64,000 nucleotides of DNA. Source: AC-49 sp963766605. GTDB lineage: Bacteria; Actinomycetota; Thermoleophilia; Solirubrobacterales; Solirubrobacteraceae. Positions 34,350 through 42,739 of this stretch are shown here, piece after piece. The translations under genes and the position numbers were made by a program. Location of the stretch: contig CAVYAT010000005.1 of the NCBI GenBank assembly GCA_963766605.1, positions 248,001-312,000 of the forward strand, given 5' to 3'. Numbering within the stretch: the first letter of the stretch is position 1; each line of letters opens with the position of its first letter. A model generated the notes under the pieces. It saw only the letters and a list, made by a program, of their open reading frames with translations, made no database searches and had not been told where the DNA came from.

Positions 34350-35662
34350 GCGCACGCGCGGGCATCCTGATCACCGGCACCGAGGTCCTCACGGGCCGTG
34401 TCTCCGACCGCAACGGTCCATGGCTGTCGGACCGCCTGCGCGACCTCGGCGTCGACCTCGCCCACATCGTCATCGTCGGCGATCGCCCGTCGGACATGCA
34501 CGACGGCCTGGGCTGGCTCGCCGGGGCGGGCGTCGACCTGATCGTCACCAGCGGCGGTCTCGGGCCGACCGAGGACGACCGCACGGCGCAGATCGTCGGC
34601 GAGTTCCAGGGCCGCGAGATGGTGCTCGACGAGCCGCTGGAGGAGCGGATCGCCGAGATCCTGCGCGCGGTCATGATCCGCTGGCCGAACCTCGACATGG
34701 ACGCCGTGCGCAAGGCCAACCGCAAGCAGGCCGTGGTGCCGCAGGGTTCGACGATCCTTGACCCGGTCGGGACGGCGCCGGGGCTCGTCGTCCCGCCGTC
34801 CGACGGCTCGGGGGCGCCGACGGTCGTCGTGCTGCCGGGCCCGCCGCGCGAGCTTCAGCCACTGTGGGTCGAGGCGACCAAGACCGACGCGTTCGCCGCT
34901 GCGGTCGCCGGTGCGACCGAGTACCGCCAGACGATGCTGCGGATCTTCGGCCTGCCGGAGTCCGAGATCGCGGAGACGATGCGCCAGGCTCGTGAGGCCG
35001 GGGTCGACATCGACGCGCTGGAGATCACCACGTGCCTGCGCCGCGGCGAGCTCGAGATCGTCACACGGTTCGAGCCCGCCCAGCAGGCGATCTACCAGGG
35101 GTTCGAGGACATCGTGCGCGACCGCCACGGGCCGCTGCTGTTCTCCGACGACGGGTCGACGATCGACCAGCAGGTGGCGGCGCTGCTGCGCGGGCTCGGC
35201 TGGCAGATCGGGGTCGCGGAGTCGTGCACCGGAGGTCTGCTGGCCGGGCGCCTGACCGAGTTGCCCGGATCGTCGGACTACATGATCGGTGGCATCACCG
35301 CCTACTCCAACGCGGTCAAGGAGTCGGTCGTGGGCGTCGACCCCGAGCTGATCGAGACGCACGGCGCGGTCTCCGAGGAGGTCGCGGTGGCGCTGGCCGA
35401 CGGCGCCCGGGCGGTGCTCGGCGCCGACATCGGCGTCGGGGTGACCGGCATCGCCGGCCCCGACGGCGGTTCGGAGGACAAGCCGGTGGGGACGGTCTGC
35501 TTCGCCGTGACCGCGGTCGACGGGCGATCGATCACGCGCACGACGCGGCTGCCCGGAGGCCGGTTCGACGTCCGCGATCGCTCGACGACCGTCGCGATGC
35601 ACCTCGTCGCCCGCGTGCTGCGGGCGGCGCGCGACGGCGTGCCCGTGACGGTCGGACCGTGA
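34346..35662 (+). CDS. cinA: CinA-family protein (nicotinamide-nucleotide amidase)
   Basis: 438 residues with two domains. The N-terminal MoCF/COG1058 domain has ILITGTEVLTGRVSDRNG and TSGGLGPTEDDRT. The C-terminal amidase domain has the catalytic segment VAESCTGGLLAGRLTELPG, GGITAYSNAVKE and GIAGPDGGSEDKPVGTV. The enzyme deamidates nicotinamide mononucleotide and in some bacteria is competence-associated. The ATG overlaps the rodZ-like stop; recA lies downstream, as in many genomes. Confidence 0.94.
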   Translation: MSARAGILITGTEVLTGRVSDRNGPWLSDRLRDLGVDLAHIVIVGDRPSDMHDGLGWLAGAGVDLIVTSGGLGPTEDDRTAQIVGEFQGREMVLDEPLEERIAEILRAVMIRWPNLDMDAVRKANRKQAVVPQGSTILDPVGTAPGLVVPPSDGSGAPTVVVLPGPPRELQPLWVEATKTDAFAAAVAGATEYRQTMLRIFGLPESEIAETMRQAREAGVDIDALEITTCLRRGELEIVTRFEPAQQAIYQGFEDIVRDRHGPLLFSDDGSTIDQQVAALLRGLGWQIGVAESCTGGLLAGRLTELPGSSDYMIGGITAYSNAVKESVVGVDPELIETHGAVSEEVAVALADGARAVLGADIGVGVTGIAGPDGGSEDKPVGTVCFAVTAVDGRSITRTTRLPGGRFDVRDRSTTVAMHLVARVLRAARDGVPVTVGP

Positions 35663-36207
35663 ATGCGCGTCTGTTCGCCGCCGCCGACCTGCCGGTCGGG
35701 GTGCGCGAGGCGCTTGTGACGTGGGCGCACCGCGCGGTCGGCGACGATCGCGCGCTGCGGCTCGTGGGGCCCCAGGCGCTGCACGTCACGCTGTGCTTCC
35801 TGGGCTGGCGCGAGGCCAGCGAGAGCAAGCGCCTCGGGGACATCGTGACCGCGTGCGCGGCTCCAGCCCGGTCGCTGGCGATCGAGCGCGTGCTGTGGTT
35901 GGCGCCGGGCCGCCCGCACGTGCTGACGGTCGGGATCGAGGACGTGCGCGGCGAGCTGACCGCGCTGCAGGCGGCGGTCTCCGGCGCGCTGGCCGACGGC
36001 GCCGGCTACATCCCGGAGGAGCGCGAGTTCGTTCCCCACGTGACCGTCGCGCGCGTGCGCCGCGGCTCACGCCCGCTACGCCGCGGGCTGCCGCCCCTGC
36101 CCGCGCTGCCAGCGTTTCACTGTCCGTCGCTGACGCTGTACCGCTCGCAGCTCGGGCCGGGCGGGGCGCGCTACGAGGCGCTGGCACGGGTCGACCTGCC
36201 CGGGTAG
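35659..36207 (+). CDS. thpR: RNA 2',3'-cyclic phosphodiesterase (2'-5' RNA ligase family)
   Basis: 182-residue 2H phosphoesterase. Both catalytic HxT motifs are present: HVTLCFLG near residue 35 and HVTVARVRRG near residue 125. The N-terminus NARLFAAADLP is characteristic of ThpR/LigT. GTG start overlaps the cinA TGA by 4 bp. It would open 2',3'-cyclic phosphates on RNA ends. Confidence 0.92.
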   Translation: MNARLFAAADLPVGVREALVTWAHRAVGDDRALRLVGPQALHVTLCFLGWREASESKRLGDIVTACAAPARSLAIERVLWLAPGRPHVLTVGIEDVRGELTALQAAVSGALADGAGYIPEEREFVPHVTVARVRRGSRPLRRGLPPLPALPAFHCPSLTLYRSQLGPGGARYEALARVDLPG

Positions 36208-36270
36208 AGCGGGTGCAGTTCTGGGTGTGAATTGTGGCGATCGCGTGTTGTTTGGACGCGGTCTGCGGTC

Positions 36271-36282
36271 GAACATGCGTTC
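36271..36282. promoter_or_regulatory. LexA-type SOS box upstream of recA
   Basis: GAACATGCGTTC is a perfect GAAC-N4-GTTC box, the consensus of actinobacterial LexA sites, 65 bp before the recA ATG. The rest of 36208-36347 is the recA leader; no clear core promoter hexamers were assigned. Confidence 0.8.
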
Positions 36283-36347
36283 CCACTATTCCGTCCGATC
36301 CTCCCCATACATTTGACCACCTCCCAGACGTCGAAAGGCTTCATCCC

Positions 36348-37448
36348 ATGGCTGTGAACGAGCAGGAGAAGGCCGCCAAGGCCCGCGATGCCGCGCTCCA
36401 GGGCGCCCTGGCCCAGATCGAGCGCGAGTTCGGCAAGGGCACCGTCATGCGCATGGGCGACCCCGGCGCCCAGGTGCGCGTCAACGCGATCCCGACCGGA
36501 GCGCTGTCGCTCGACCTCGCGCTCGGCATCGGCGGGGTGCCGCGGGGGCGCGTCATCGAGATCTTCGGCCCCGAGTCGTCGGGCAAGACGACGCTCGTCT
36601 ACCACATCCTCGCCGAGGCCCAGAAGCTGGGCGGCGTGTGTGCGTTCATCGACGCCGAGCACGCCATGGACCCGCTGTACGCCCGCCAGATCGGCGTCGA
36701 CATCGACGAGCTGCTCGTGTCGCAGCCCGATTACGGCGAGCAGGCCCTCGAGGTCGCCGACATGCTCGTGCGCTCCGGCGCGGTCGACGTCGTCGCCGTC
36801 GACTCGGTCGCCGCGCTGACCCCGCGCTCCGAGCTCGAGGGACAGATGGGGGACACGTCGGTCGGCCTGCAGGCGCGGATGATGTCGCAGGCGATGCGCA
36901 AGCTCGCGGGGACGCTCAACCGCACGCAGACGCTGTGCGTGTTCACCAACCAGATCCGCGAGAAGATCGGCGTGATGTTCGGCTCGCCCGAGACCCAGCC
37001 GGGCGGGCGGGCGCTGAAGTTCTACTCGTCGCAGCGCCTCGACATCCGCCGCATCGAGACGCTCAAGGACGGGACTGAGGCGGTCGGCAACCGCGTTCGC
37101 GTGAAGGTCGTCAAGAACAAGGTCGCGGCGCCGTTCCGCCAGGCCGAGTTCGACATCGAGTTCGGCAGCGGCATCTCGACCGAAGGCTGCCTGATCGACC
37201 TCGGGCTCGAGCACGACGTCGTCAAGAAGTCGGGCTCGTTCTTCTCCTACGGCGACGAGCGTCTCGGTCAGGGCCGTAACGCCGCCAAGGCGTTCCTGTC
37301 CGAGCACCCGGAGATCGCCCTGGAGATCGAGGCCCGCATCTACGAGATCCTCGGCGTCGATCGCGACCTGGTGGCGCCGATCGAGCGCGACGACGATGCC
37401 GTCGACGTCGAGGCCGACCTGTCGGCGGTCGTCGAAGCCGTGGCGTAG
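36348..37448 (+). CDS. recA: Recombinase RecA
   Basis: DNA strand-exchange and SOS co-protease. 366 residues with Walker A GPESSGKTT near residue 73, the VVAVDSVAALTP Walker B region, loop L1/L2 segments (EGQMGDTSVGLQARMMSQA, TNQIREKIGVMFGSPE) and a variable acidic C-terminus. ATG 36348 starts MAVNEQEKAAKAR; the longer open frame upstream crosses the promoter and SOS box and is rejected. No intein. Confidence 0.98.
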   Translation: MAVNEQEKAAKARDAALQGALAQIEREFGKGTVMRMGDPGAQVRVNAIPTGALSLDLALGIGGVPRGRVIEIFGPESSGKTTLVYHILAEAQKLGGVCAFIDAEHAMDPLYARQIGVDIDELLVSQPDYGEQALEVADMLVRSGAVDVVAVDSVAALTPRSELEGQMGDTSVGLQARMMSQAMRKLAGTLNRTQTLCVFTNQIREKIGVMFGSPETQPGGRALKFYSSQRLDIRRIETLKDGTEAVGNRVRVKVVKNKVAAPFRQAEFDIEFGSGISTEGCLIDLGLEHDVVKKSGSFFSYGDERLGQGRNAAKAFLSEHPEIALEIEARIYEILGVDRDLVAPIERDDDAVDVEADLSAVVEAVA

Positions 37449-37461
37449 CGGGGCCGCTGGC

Positions 37462-37950
37462 ATGGACACGATCGAGCGCGTCGCCGACCCGGCGGCGCGC
37501 CTGCAACACGCCCTCGACCTGGCGCTGCGATTCCTCAGCCGGCGCGACCGCACGACCCACGAGGTCCGCCGCCATCTCGCGGCCAAGCGCGTCGAGCCGG
37601 CGACGATCGACGAGGCGGTCGCCTGCCTGTGTGAGGACCACGCCCTCGACGACGCTCGCTACGCCCTGCGTTTCGCTCAGGACCGCCGCGACCTCGACGG
37701 CTGGGGGGCCGAGCGGATCGAGCGCAAGCTCCTGATCGCCGGCTGCACGGGCGACGACATCGCGGCGGCGCTCGCGTCGTTCGGCACTGACGCCGAGCGC
37801 GACGCGGCTCTGGGTGTCCTGCGCAGCCGCATCCGCGTCGCCCCGCGCGACGACCGCGAGCGCGAGCGCGCCCTCGGCCTCCTCATCCGCCGCGGCTACG
37901 ACCTCGACCTGGCCTACGACGTCGTCCGCGCCTTCTCCGACGCCGCATAG
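37462..37950 (+). CDS. recX: Regulatory protein RecX
   Basis: RecA-binding inhibitor. The 162-residue protein has three-helix repeats of the RecX fold: ALRFLSRRDRTTHEVRRHL, DDARYALRFAQDRRD...WGAERIERKL, and a third ending YDLDLAYDVVRAF. It lies 13 bp downstream of recA, the usual position, and would be co-induced with it. Confidence 0.92.
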   Translation: MDTIERVADPAARLQHALDLALRFLSRRDRTTHEVRRHLAAKRVEPATIDEAVACLCEDHALDDARYALRFAQDRRDLDGWGAERIERKLLIAGCTGDDIAAALASFGTDAERDAALGVLRSRIRVAPRDDRERERALGLLIRRGYDLDLAYDVVRAFSDAA

Positions 37951-37977
37951 GGCGCTCCTCCCGCGAAGGCTGGGTTG

Positions 37978-37999
37978 CCGGAGTACCACCAGCGCCCGC
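37978..37999 (+). repeat. 22-bp intergenic direct repeat, copy 1
   Basis: CCGGAGTACCACCAGCGCCCGC, found again with one mismatch at 38144. It lies in the 246-bp recX-miaB gap (37951-38196), which otherwise holds no convincing gene. Confidence 0.6.
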
Positions 38000-38143
38000 G
38001 AGGCTGCACGACTCGCCGACGCCACCGCCCGCCCACCACCAACGCGGCATGTGGCCAAGCGCCACTGCGCCGGGCCAGCCGGATCCTGATGAGGGTCGCG
38101 CCGCGATTCGGCCTTGTGCCAGCGGAGCGACTCTGCGTCGGAT

Positions 38144-38165
38144 CCGGCGTACCACCAGCGCCCGC
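38144..38165 (+). repeat. 22-bp intergenic direct repeat, copy 2
   Basis: CCGGCGTACCACCAGCGCCCGC, 21 of 22 bases identical to copy 1. It ends 31 bp before the miaB ATG. Confidence 0.6.
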
Positions 38166-38196
38166 AAGTACCCTCCAGAGCCAGAGCCAGAACCAG

Positions 38197-39525
38197 ATGC
38201 CCGCGTACCACCTCACCACCTTTGGCTGCCAGATGAACGAGCACGACTCGGAGCGGATGAAGGGCATGCTCGACAGCCTCGGCTACGCGGAGACCGACGA
38301 CGCCGAGCAGGCGGAGCTGATCCTCTTCAACACCTGCTCGATCCGCGAGTCGGCCGACTCCCGTTTCGTTGCGCGACTCGGCGCCGCCAAGCGCCGCAAG
38401 ACCCAGGATCCCAGCGTCGTCGTCGGCGTCGGCGGCTGCTGGGCGCAGTCCGTCAAGGACGAGGTCTTCGCGCGCTTCCCGTTCGTCGACGTCGCCTTCG
38501 GCCCGGGGCAGGTCCACAAGCTTGCCGAGTTCCTGACCAGCGACAGCATCGGCGCTCAGGGCTACTTCGAGTTCGAGGGCTTCACCGGCCACCTGCCGAT
38601 GAAGCGCACGCGCGAGTTCCAGGGCTGGATGCAGATCAGCGTCGGCTGCAACTGCGCGTGCTCGTACTGCATCGTGCCGTCGACGCGCGGCCGCGAGGTC
38701 AGCCGCCCGCTCGACGAGCTCGTGGACGAGGCCCGGCGGCTCGCGTTCGACGGCGTCCGCGAGGTCACGCTGCTGGGCCAGAACGTCAACTCCTACGGTC
38801 GCGACCTGCGCGAGCCGCGGCGTAGCTTCGCCGAGCTCCTGCACGCGATCGATTCGGTCGACGGGATCGATCGCGTCCGGTACACGTCGCCGCACCCCAA
38901 GGACATGCGCGAGGACGTGATCCGCGCCCACGCAGAGCTGCCATCGGTATGCGAGCACATCCACCTGCCGCTGCAGTCGGGCTCGTCGAAGATCCTCAAG
39001 GCGATGCGCCGCACCTACGACCGCGACCGCTTCATGGATCGCGTCGCGCTGATCCGCGAGCACGTCCCCGATTGCGCGCTGACGACCGACATCATCGTCG
39101 GCTTCCCGGGGGAGACCGAGGCGGACTTCGAGGAGACGATGGAGGTGGTCGACGAGGTCGGCTTCGATGCCGCCTTCACGTTCCTGTTCTCGCCGCGGCG
39201 CGGTACCGAGGCCGAGAAGATCACCGACGGCGTCGTCGCGCACCCGGTCAAGGTCCAGCGCATCGAGCGCCTCGTCGAGCTCGTTCAGGATCGCGCCCGC
39301 GAGCGCGCTCAACGATTTGTCGGTCGTACCGTCGACGTGCTCGTGGAGGGCTCGTCGCGGACCGATCCCGACCGAATGCGCGGCCGCTGCCGCCACAACA
39401 AGGTCGTCAACTTCTCCGGCCTGGCCCAGGCGGGCGAAATCGTCCCGGTGACGATCGACCAGGCGACCAGCCAGACCCTGTCCGGGGACCTGTCGCTGGT
39501 CGCTCGGGCTGCAACATTCGTCTGA
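38197..39525 (+). CDS. miaB: tRNA-2-methylthio-N6-dimethylallyladenosine synthase
   Basis: Radical SAM methylthiotransferase acting on A37 of tRNAs after MiaA. 442 residues: UPF0004 domain (FGCQMNEHDSERM, FNTCSIRESAD, VGGCWAQ) holding one cluster, radical SAM motif VGCNCACSYCIVPSTRG (CxxxCxxC), LLGQNVNSYG, and a C-terminal TRAM domain (GRTVDVLVEGSSRTD). ATG 38197 gives the normal N-terminus. The partner gene miaA lies 9 kb downstream on the other strand. Confidence 0.95.
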   Translation: MPAYHLTTFGCQMNEHDSERMKGMLDSLGYAETDDAEQAELILFNTCSIRESADSRFVARLGAAKRRKTQDPSVVVGVGGCWAQSVKDEVFARFPFVDVAFGPGQVHKLAEFLTSDSIGAQGYFEFEGFTGHLPMKRTREFQGWMQISVGCNCACSYCIVPSTRGREVSRPLDELVDEARRLAFDGVREVTLLGQNVNSYGRDLREPRRSFAELLHAIDSVDGIDRVRYTSPHPKDMREDVIRAHAELPSVCEHIHLPLQSGSSKILKAMRRTYDRDRFMDRVALIREHVPDCALTTDIIVGFPGETEADFEETMEVVDEVGFDAAFTFLFSPRRGTEAEKITDGVVAHPVKVQRIERLVELVQDRARERAQRFVGRTVDVLVEGSSRTDPDRMRGRCRHNKVVNFSGLAQAGEIVPVTIDQATSQTLSGDLSLVARAATFV

Positions 39526-39633
39526 TTTGCCATCCCAAATTCTGGTGCTTCGCCTCAACAGCTGGATCGTTGGTCGAGCTGCCCAACATCGAGCCTCGCA
39601 CGTGCCGATTACTTATTTGTGGCTCAGAGTTAT

Positions 39634-41592
39634 GTGTCGCCCACTCGGATCGCGGCTCTCGCGAGCGTCGTCCTCGCGCTGTGGCCGGCCGCCGCCGCTC
39701 ACGCAACGACCTACTGCGTCTCCCAGATCGACCCGTGTCCGAGCGGCACGACGCCCGAACCGACCCTCCAGACCGCGCTCAACGCGTCGGCCACCGACCT
39801 GCCCGGGCCGAACGTCGTCGCGCTCGGCCGCGGGGTGTACGACGCGGCCGGTGGCGGGTTCGACTACTCGACGCCCGGCGCACCCGCGGTCCGCGTGTCC
39901 GGCGCCGGTCAGAGCCTGACGACGGTTCGCGCCGAGTCGTCGTCGAACTTCGTCCTGCGCCTCGGCATCGCCGGCTCGGCGGTCACCGACCTCTCGATTG
40001 CGATCCACACCCCGATGGACGCCGGCCTCGTCCTCGACGGGGCGCAGTCCCGCCGCGTCGACGTCTCGGGCGCCGGCGCGCTGGGTACGACCGACGGCGT
40101 CGCGCTGTCCGACGACGCGCTGTTCGCCGACGGCGACGTCGCGATGCCGTCCTCCAGCAACGCCGACATCGACCAGACCGCCGGCGCGACGGGCACCGTC
40201 TCAAACGCCCACCTGAGCGGCCCGGTCGGCTTGACGACGGCGGCGACCGGCAGCCCGGCGCTCGCCGCGCGCGACGTCTGGATCTCCGCCACCGCCACAG
40301 GCGTCGCCGTGCCGGCGACCGGAACCATCGCCGTCGACGAGGCGCTGATCGCGATGCGCGGCGACACGGCGACGGCGCTTCAGACCACCAACGGCAACCT
40401 GACCGTGCGCGGCGCCACGATCCTCGCGGGAGGCGGCTCGGGCACCGGCCTGTCGATTTCCGGCAGCGACCACGCCGACGCATCGCTGACGCTGCAGGAC
40501 TCGATCGTGCGCGGCTTCGACACCAACCTCAGCCGCAGCGCGGCCCCCGGCGCGACGGCCAGCCTGACCGCCCAGTACGACGACGTGCACCTGCCGGGCG
40601 GCACCGGATCGGGCGCCGGGACGGTGACGGTCGACCACAACATCGACGCCGACCCGCAGTTCGTCGACCCCGACCACGGTGACTTCCACCTCTACGCGCG
40701 CTCGCCCGCCGTCGACGCCGGTGGGCCGTGCGATCCCCTGTGCGGGACGCTGTCGGATCTCGCGGGGATGTCGCTGGCGATCGACGGTGACGGGAACGGC
40801 AGCCGCATCCGCGACCTCGGCGCCTACGAGTACGGCCACAACGCGCCGAACGCCTCGATCGCCTCGACACCGAACGTCGCTGCGCACGCGGTCGGCGTGT
40901 TCGACGGCTCGTCGTCCTCGGACGCCGACGACGGGGATCAGCTCTCCTACGATTGGACGTTCGACGATGGCGGCCACGCCAAGGGAGCGATCGCCTTCCA
41001 CGCCTTCGCGACGGCGGGCGAGCACCGGGTGATGCTGACCGTCACCGACCCCAGCGGCCTGACCTCGACCGCTCTCGCCTACGTCCAGGTCAGCGCCGAG
41101 CCCGTCGCCCCGCAGGGTTCGGGGCCCACGCACCACAGGACGCCGGTCGTCACCGGCCTGAGCTTCTCGCCGTCGACGTTCGCGGTCGGCGCCAAGTCGA
41201 CGGCCGTCAGCGCTCGCTCGCGCGCACGCCAGCCCGTGACGTCGAAGCGTGGCGGCGCGACCCACTCGTCCGGCGGGACAACGATCCGCTTCGGTCTCAG
41301 CGAGACGGCGACGGTCACGATCTCGCTGCAGCGCGTCGTCAGCGCCCACCAGGTCCACGGCCACTGCGTGGCCAGTGCACGCCACGGCCGGCCGTGCACG
41401 CTCAACCAGTCGGCCGGCACGCTGACGCGCAAGGGTCTGCGCGCCGGCAAGGCGGCGATCTCCTTCAGCGGCCGCGTCGGGTCGCGCGCGCTCGCCCCCG
41501 GCCGTTACATCGCGACCGTGACCGCGAGCGACAGCGTGCGCAACCGTTCCAAGCCGGCCACCGCGCGATTCACGGTCGTCCGCTCCTCCTGA
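39634..41592 (+). CDS. Secreted right-handed beta-helix protein with PKD-like domain
   Basis: About 652 residues from this GTG. A signal peptide (SPTRIAALASVVLALWPAAAAHA) precedes a long repetitive region rich in Ala, Gly, Asp and Ser with pectate-lyase-type beta-helix character (residues about 60-360). A PKD domain follows (FDGSSSSDADDGDQLSYDWTF to MLTVTDPSGLTST), then an Ig/fibronectin-like C-terminal domain. GTG 39619, five codons upstream, is an alternative start. No catalytic residues are recognised; a cell-surface or extracellular matrix role is possible. The 39526-39618 gap is relatively AT-rich and probably holds its promoter. Confidence 0.75.
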   Translation: MSPTRIAALASVVLALWPAAAAHATTYCVSQIDPCPSGTTPEPTLQTALNASATDLPGPNVVALGRGVYDAAGGGFDYSTPGAPAVRVSGAGQSLTTVRAESSSNFVLRLGIAGSAVTDLSIAIHTPMDAGLVLDGAQSRRVDVSGAGALGTTDGVALSDDALFADGDVAMPSSSNADIDQTAGATGTVSNAHLSGPVGLTTAATGSPALAARDVWISATATGVAVPATGTIAVDEALIAMRGDTATALQTTNGNLTVRGATILAGGGSGTGLSISGSDHADASLTLQDSIVRGFDTNLSRSAAPGATASLTAQYDDVHLPGGTGSGAGTVTVDHNIDADPQFVDPDHGDFHLYARSPAVDAGGPCDPLCGTLSDLAGMSLAIDGDGNGSRIRDLGAYEYGHNAPNASIASTPNVAAHAVGVFDGSSSSDADDGDQLSYDWTFDDGGHAKGAIAFHAFATAGEHRVMLTVTDPSGLTSTALAYVQVSAEPVAPQGSGPTHHRTPVVTGLSFSPSTFAVGAKSTAVSARSRARQPVTSKRGGATHSSGGTTIRFGLSETATVTISLQRVVSAHQVHGHCVASARHGRPCTLNQSAGTLTRKGLRAGKAAISFSGRVGSRALAPGRYIATVTASDSVRNRSKPATARFTVVRSS

Positions 41593-41625
41593 CCCCGCCC
41601 GTGCGGTGCCGTCCGCGCCGCGTGC

Positions 41626-41637
41626 GAACATACGTTC
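41626..41637. promoter_or_regulatory. LexA-type SOS box abutting the radical SAM gene start
   Basis: GAACATACGTTC matches GAAC-N4-GTTC exactly and ends at the base before the GTG at 41638. Within it, GAACAT would be a -10-like hexamer 6 nt from the start codon, so LexA binding would directly cover the core promoter. Confidence 0.75.
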
Positions 41638-42669
41638 GTGCGCTGGGACAACCTGACAACCGAGGCCGAGGAGGCCGCCCGCCTGCCGGGCTACCGCGAA
41701 CCCGCGATCGTGCGGCGCTTCGATGCACCCGAGGCGCTCGACGTGCGCTTCTACGAGGTACGGGCGAAGTCGGCGCTCAATCGCGTCCCGGAGAAGTCGC
41801 GGATGCCGTTCCGCTACACGGTCAACCCGTACCGCGGCTGCACGCACGCGTGCGTGTACTGCTTCGCGCGGCCCACGCACGAGTACCTCGGGCTCGACGC
41901 GGGGCGGGACTTCGAACGCGAGATCGTCGTCAAGGTCAACGTCCCCGAGGTCCTGCGGGCGGAGCTCGCGCGGCCGTCATGGACCGGCGAGCACGTCGCC
42001 CTGGGCACGAACACCGACCCGTATCAGTGGGTCGAGTCGCGCTACCGGCTGCTGCCGGGAATCTGGGAGGCGCTGCGCGACGCGCGCAACCCGTGCTCGG
42101 TGCTGACCAAGTCGCCGCTCATCCTGCGCGACGTCGCGCTGCTGCGCGAGATCTCGGCCGTCACCGAGATCCAGGCCAACCTCTCCATCCCGACGCTCGA
42201 CGAGCGCGCGTGGCGCGCGAGCGAGCCCCACACACCTCATCCGCGCAAGCGGATCGAGGCGGTCGCCGAGCTCAACCGGGCGGGCATCCCGACCGGTGTC
42301 CTCGTCGCCCCGCTGATGCCGGGCATCAACGACGATCCGCGGCAGGTCGCGCGGATCCTCGAACTGTCCGGCGAAGCGGGGGCGACGGGGGTCGGCGGCG
42401 TTGCCCTGCACCTGCGCGGATCGGTGCGCGGCGTGTTCATGGACTGGCTGCGCGGCTATCGCCCCGACCTCGTCGATCACTACGAGGAGCTCTACGCTCG
42501 CTCGGCCTATGCGACCCCGAGCGAGCGCTCGCGCCTGGCGGCGCTGCTGCGCCGACCGGGGCTGCGCCCGCCGATCCGCCTGCGACCGACGGGGGAGCGG
42601 CAGTTCGTCCGCCCGCCCGGGCCGACACGGGCGCCGCCCCCGCCGTCGAAGCAGGAGGTGCTGTTCTGA
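41638..42669 (+). CDS. Rv2578c-family radical SAM protein (SplB-like)
   Basis: 343-residue radical SAM enzyme related to spore photoproduct lyase. The cluster motif is CTHACVYC (CxxxCxxC) in YTVNPYRGCTHACVYCFARPTHEYL; ALGTNTDPYQWVE and VLTKSPLILRD also match the Rv2578c family. The N-terminus VRWDNL resembles the MRW start of mycobacterial homologues, supporting GTG 41638. Mycobacterial Rv2578c has been reported as part of the DNA-damage response. The reaction is not established; repair of a nucleic-acid lesion is an inference from family and SOS box. Confidence 0.85.
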   Translation: MRWDNLTTEAEEAARLPGYREPAIVRRFDAPEALDVRFYEVRAKSALNRVPEKSRMPFRYTVNPYRGCTHACVYCFARPTHEYLGLDAGRDFEREIVVKVNVPEVLRAELARPSWTGEHVALGTNTDPYQWVESRYRLLPGIWEALRDARNPCSVLTKSPLILRDVALLREISAVTEIQANLSIPTLDERAWRASEPHTPHPRKRIEAVAELNRAGIPTGVLVAPLMPGINDDPRQVARILELSGEAGATGVGGVALHLRGSVRGVFMDWLRGYRPDLVDHYEELYARSAYATPSERSRLAALLRRPGLRPPIRLRPTGERQFVRPPGPTRAPPPPSKQEVLF

Positions 42670-42739
42670 GCGCGTGAGTGTGATCACAGAGCACCTCGGC
42701 ACAGTGTTTTGGCACTGACAGGACGGGCACCACATTGTG

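Noticed and set aside
36234..36347. Extended RecA N-terminus from ATG 36234
   Set aside because: It would translate through the SOS box and leader; ATG 36348 matches RecA start.
37222..39558. 778-residue open frame on the minus strand
   Set aside because: Antisense to recA end, recX and miaB; no motif.
42679..42688. CRP-type operator TGTGATCACA before mscS
   Set aside because: The halves lack the 6-bp spacer of a CRP site; a 10-bp palindrome alone is weak evidence.
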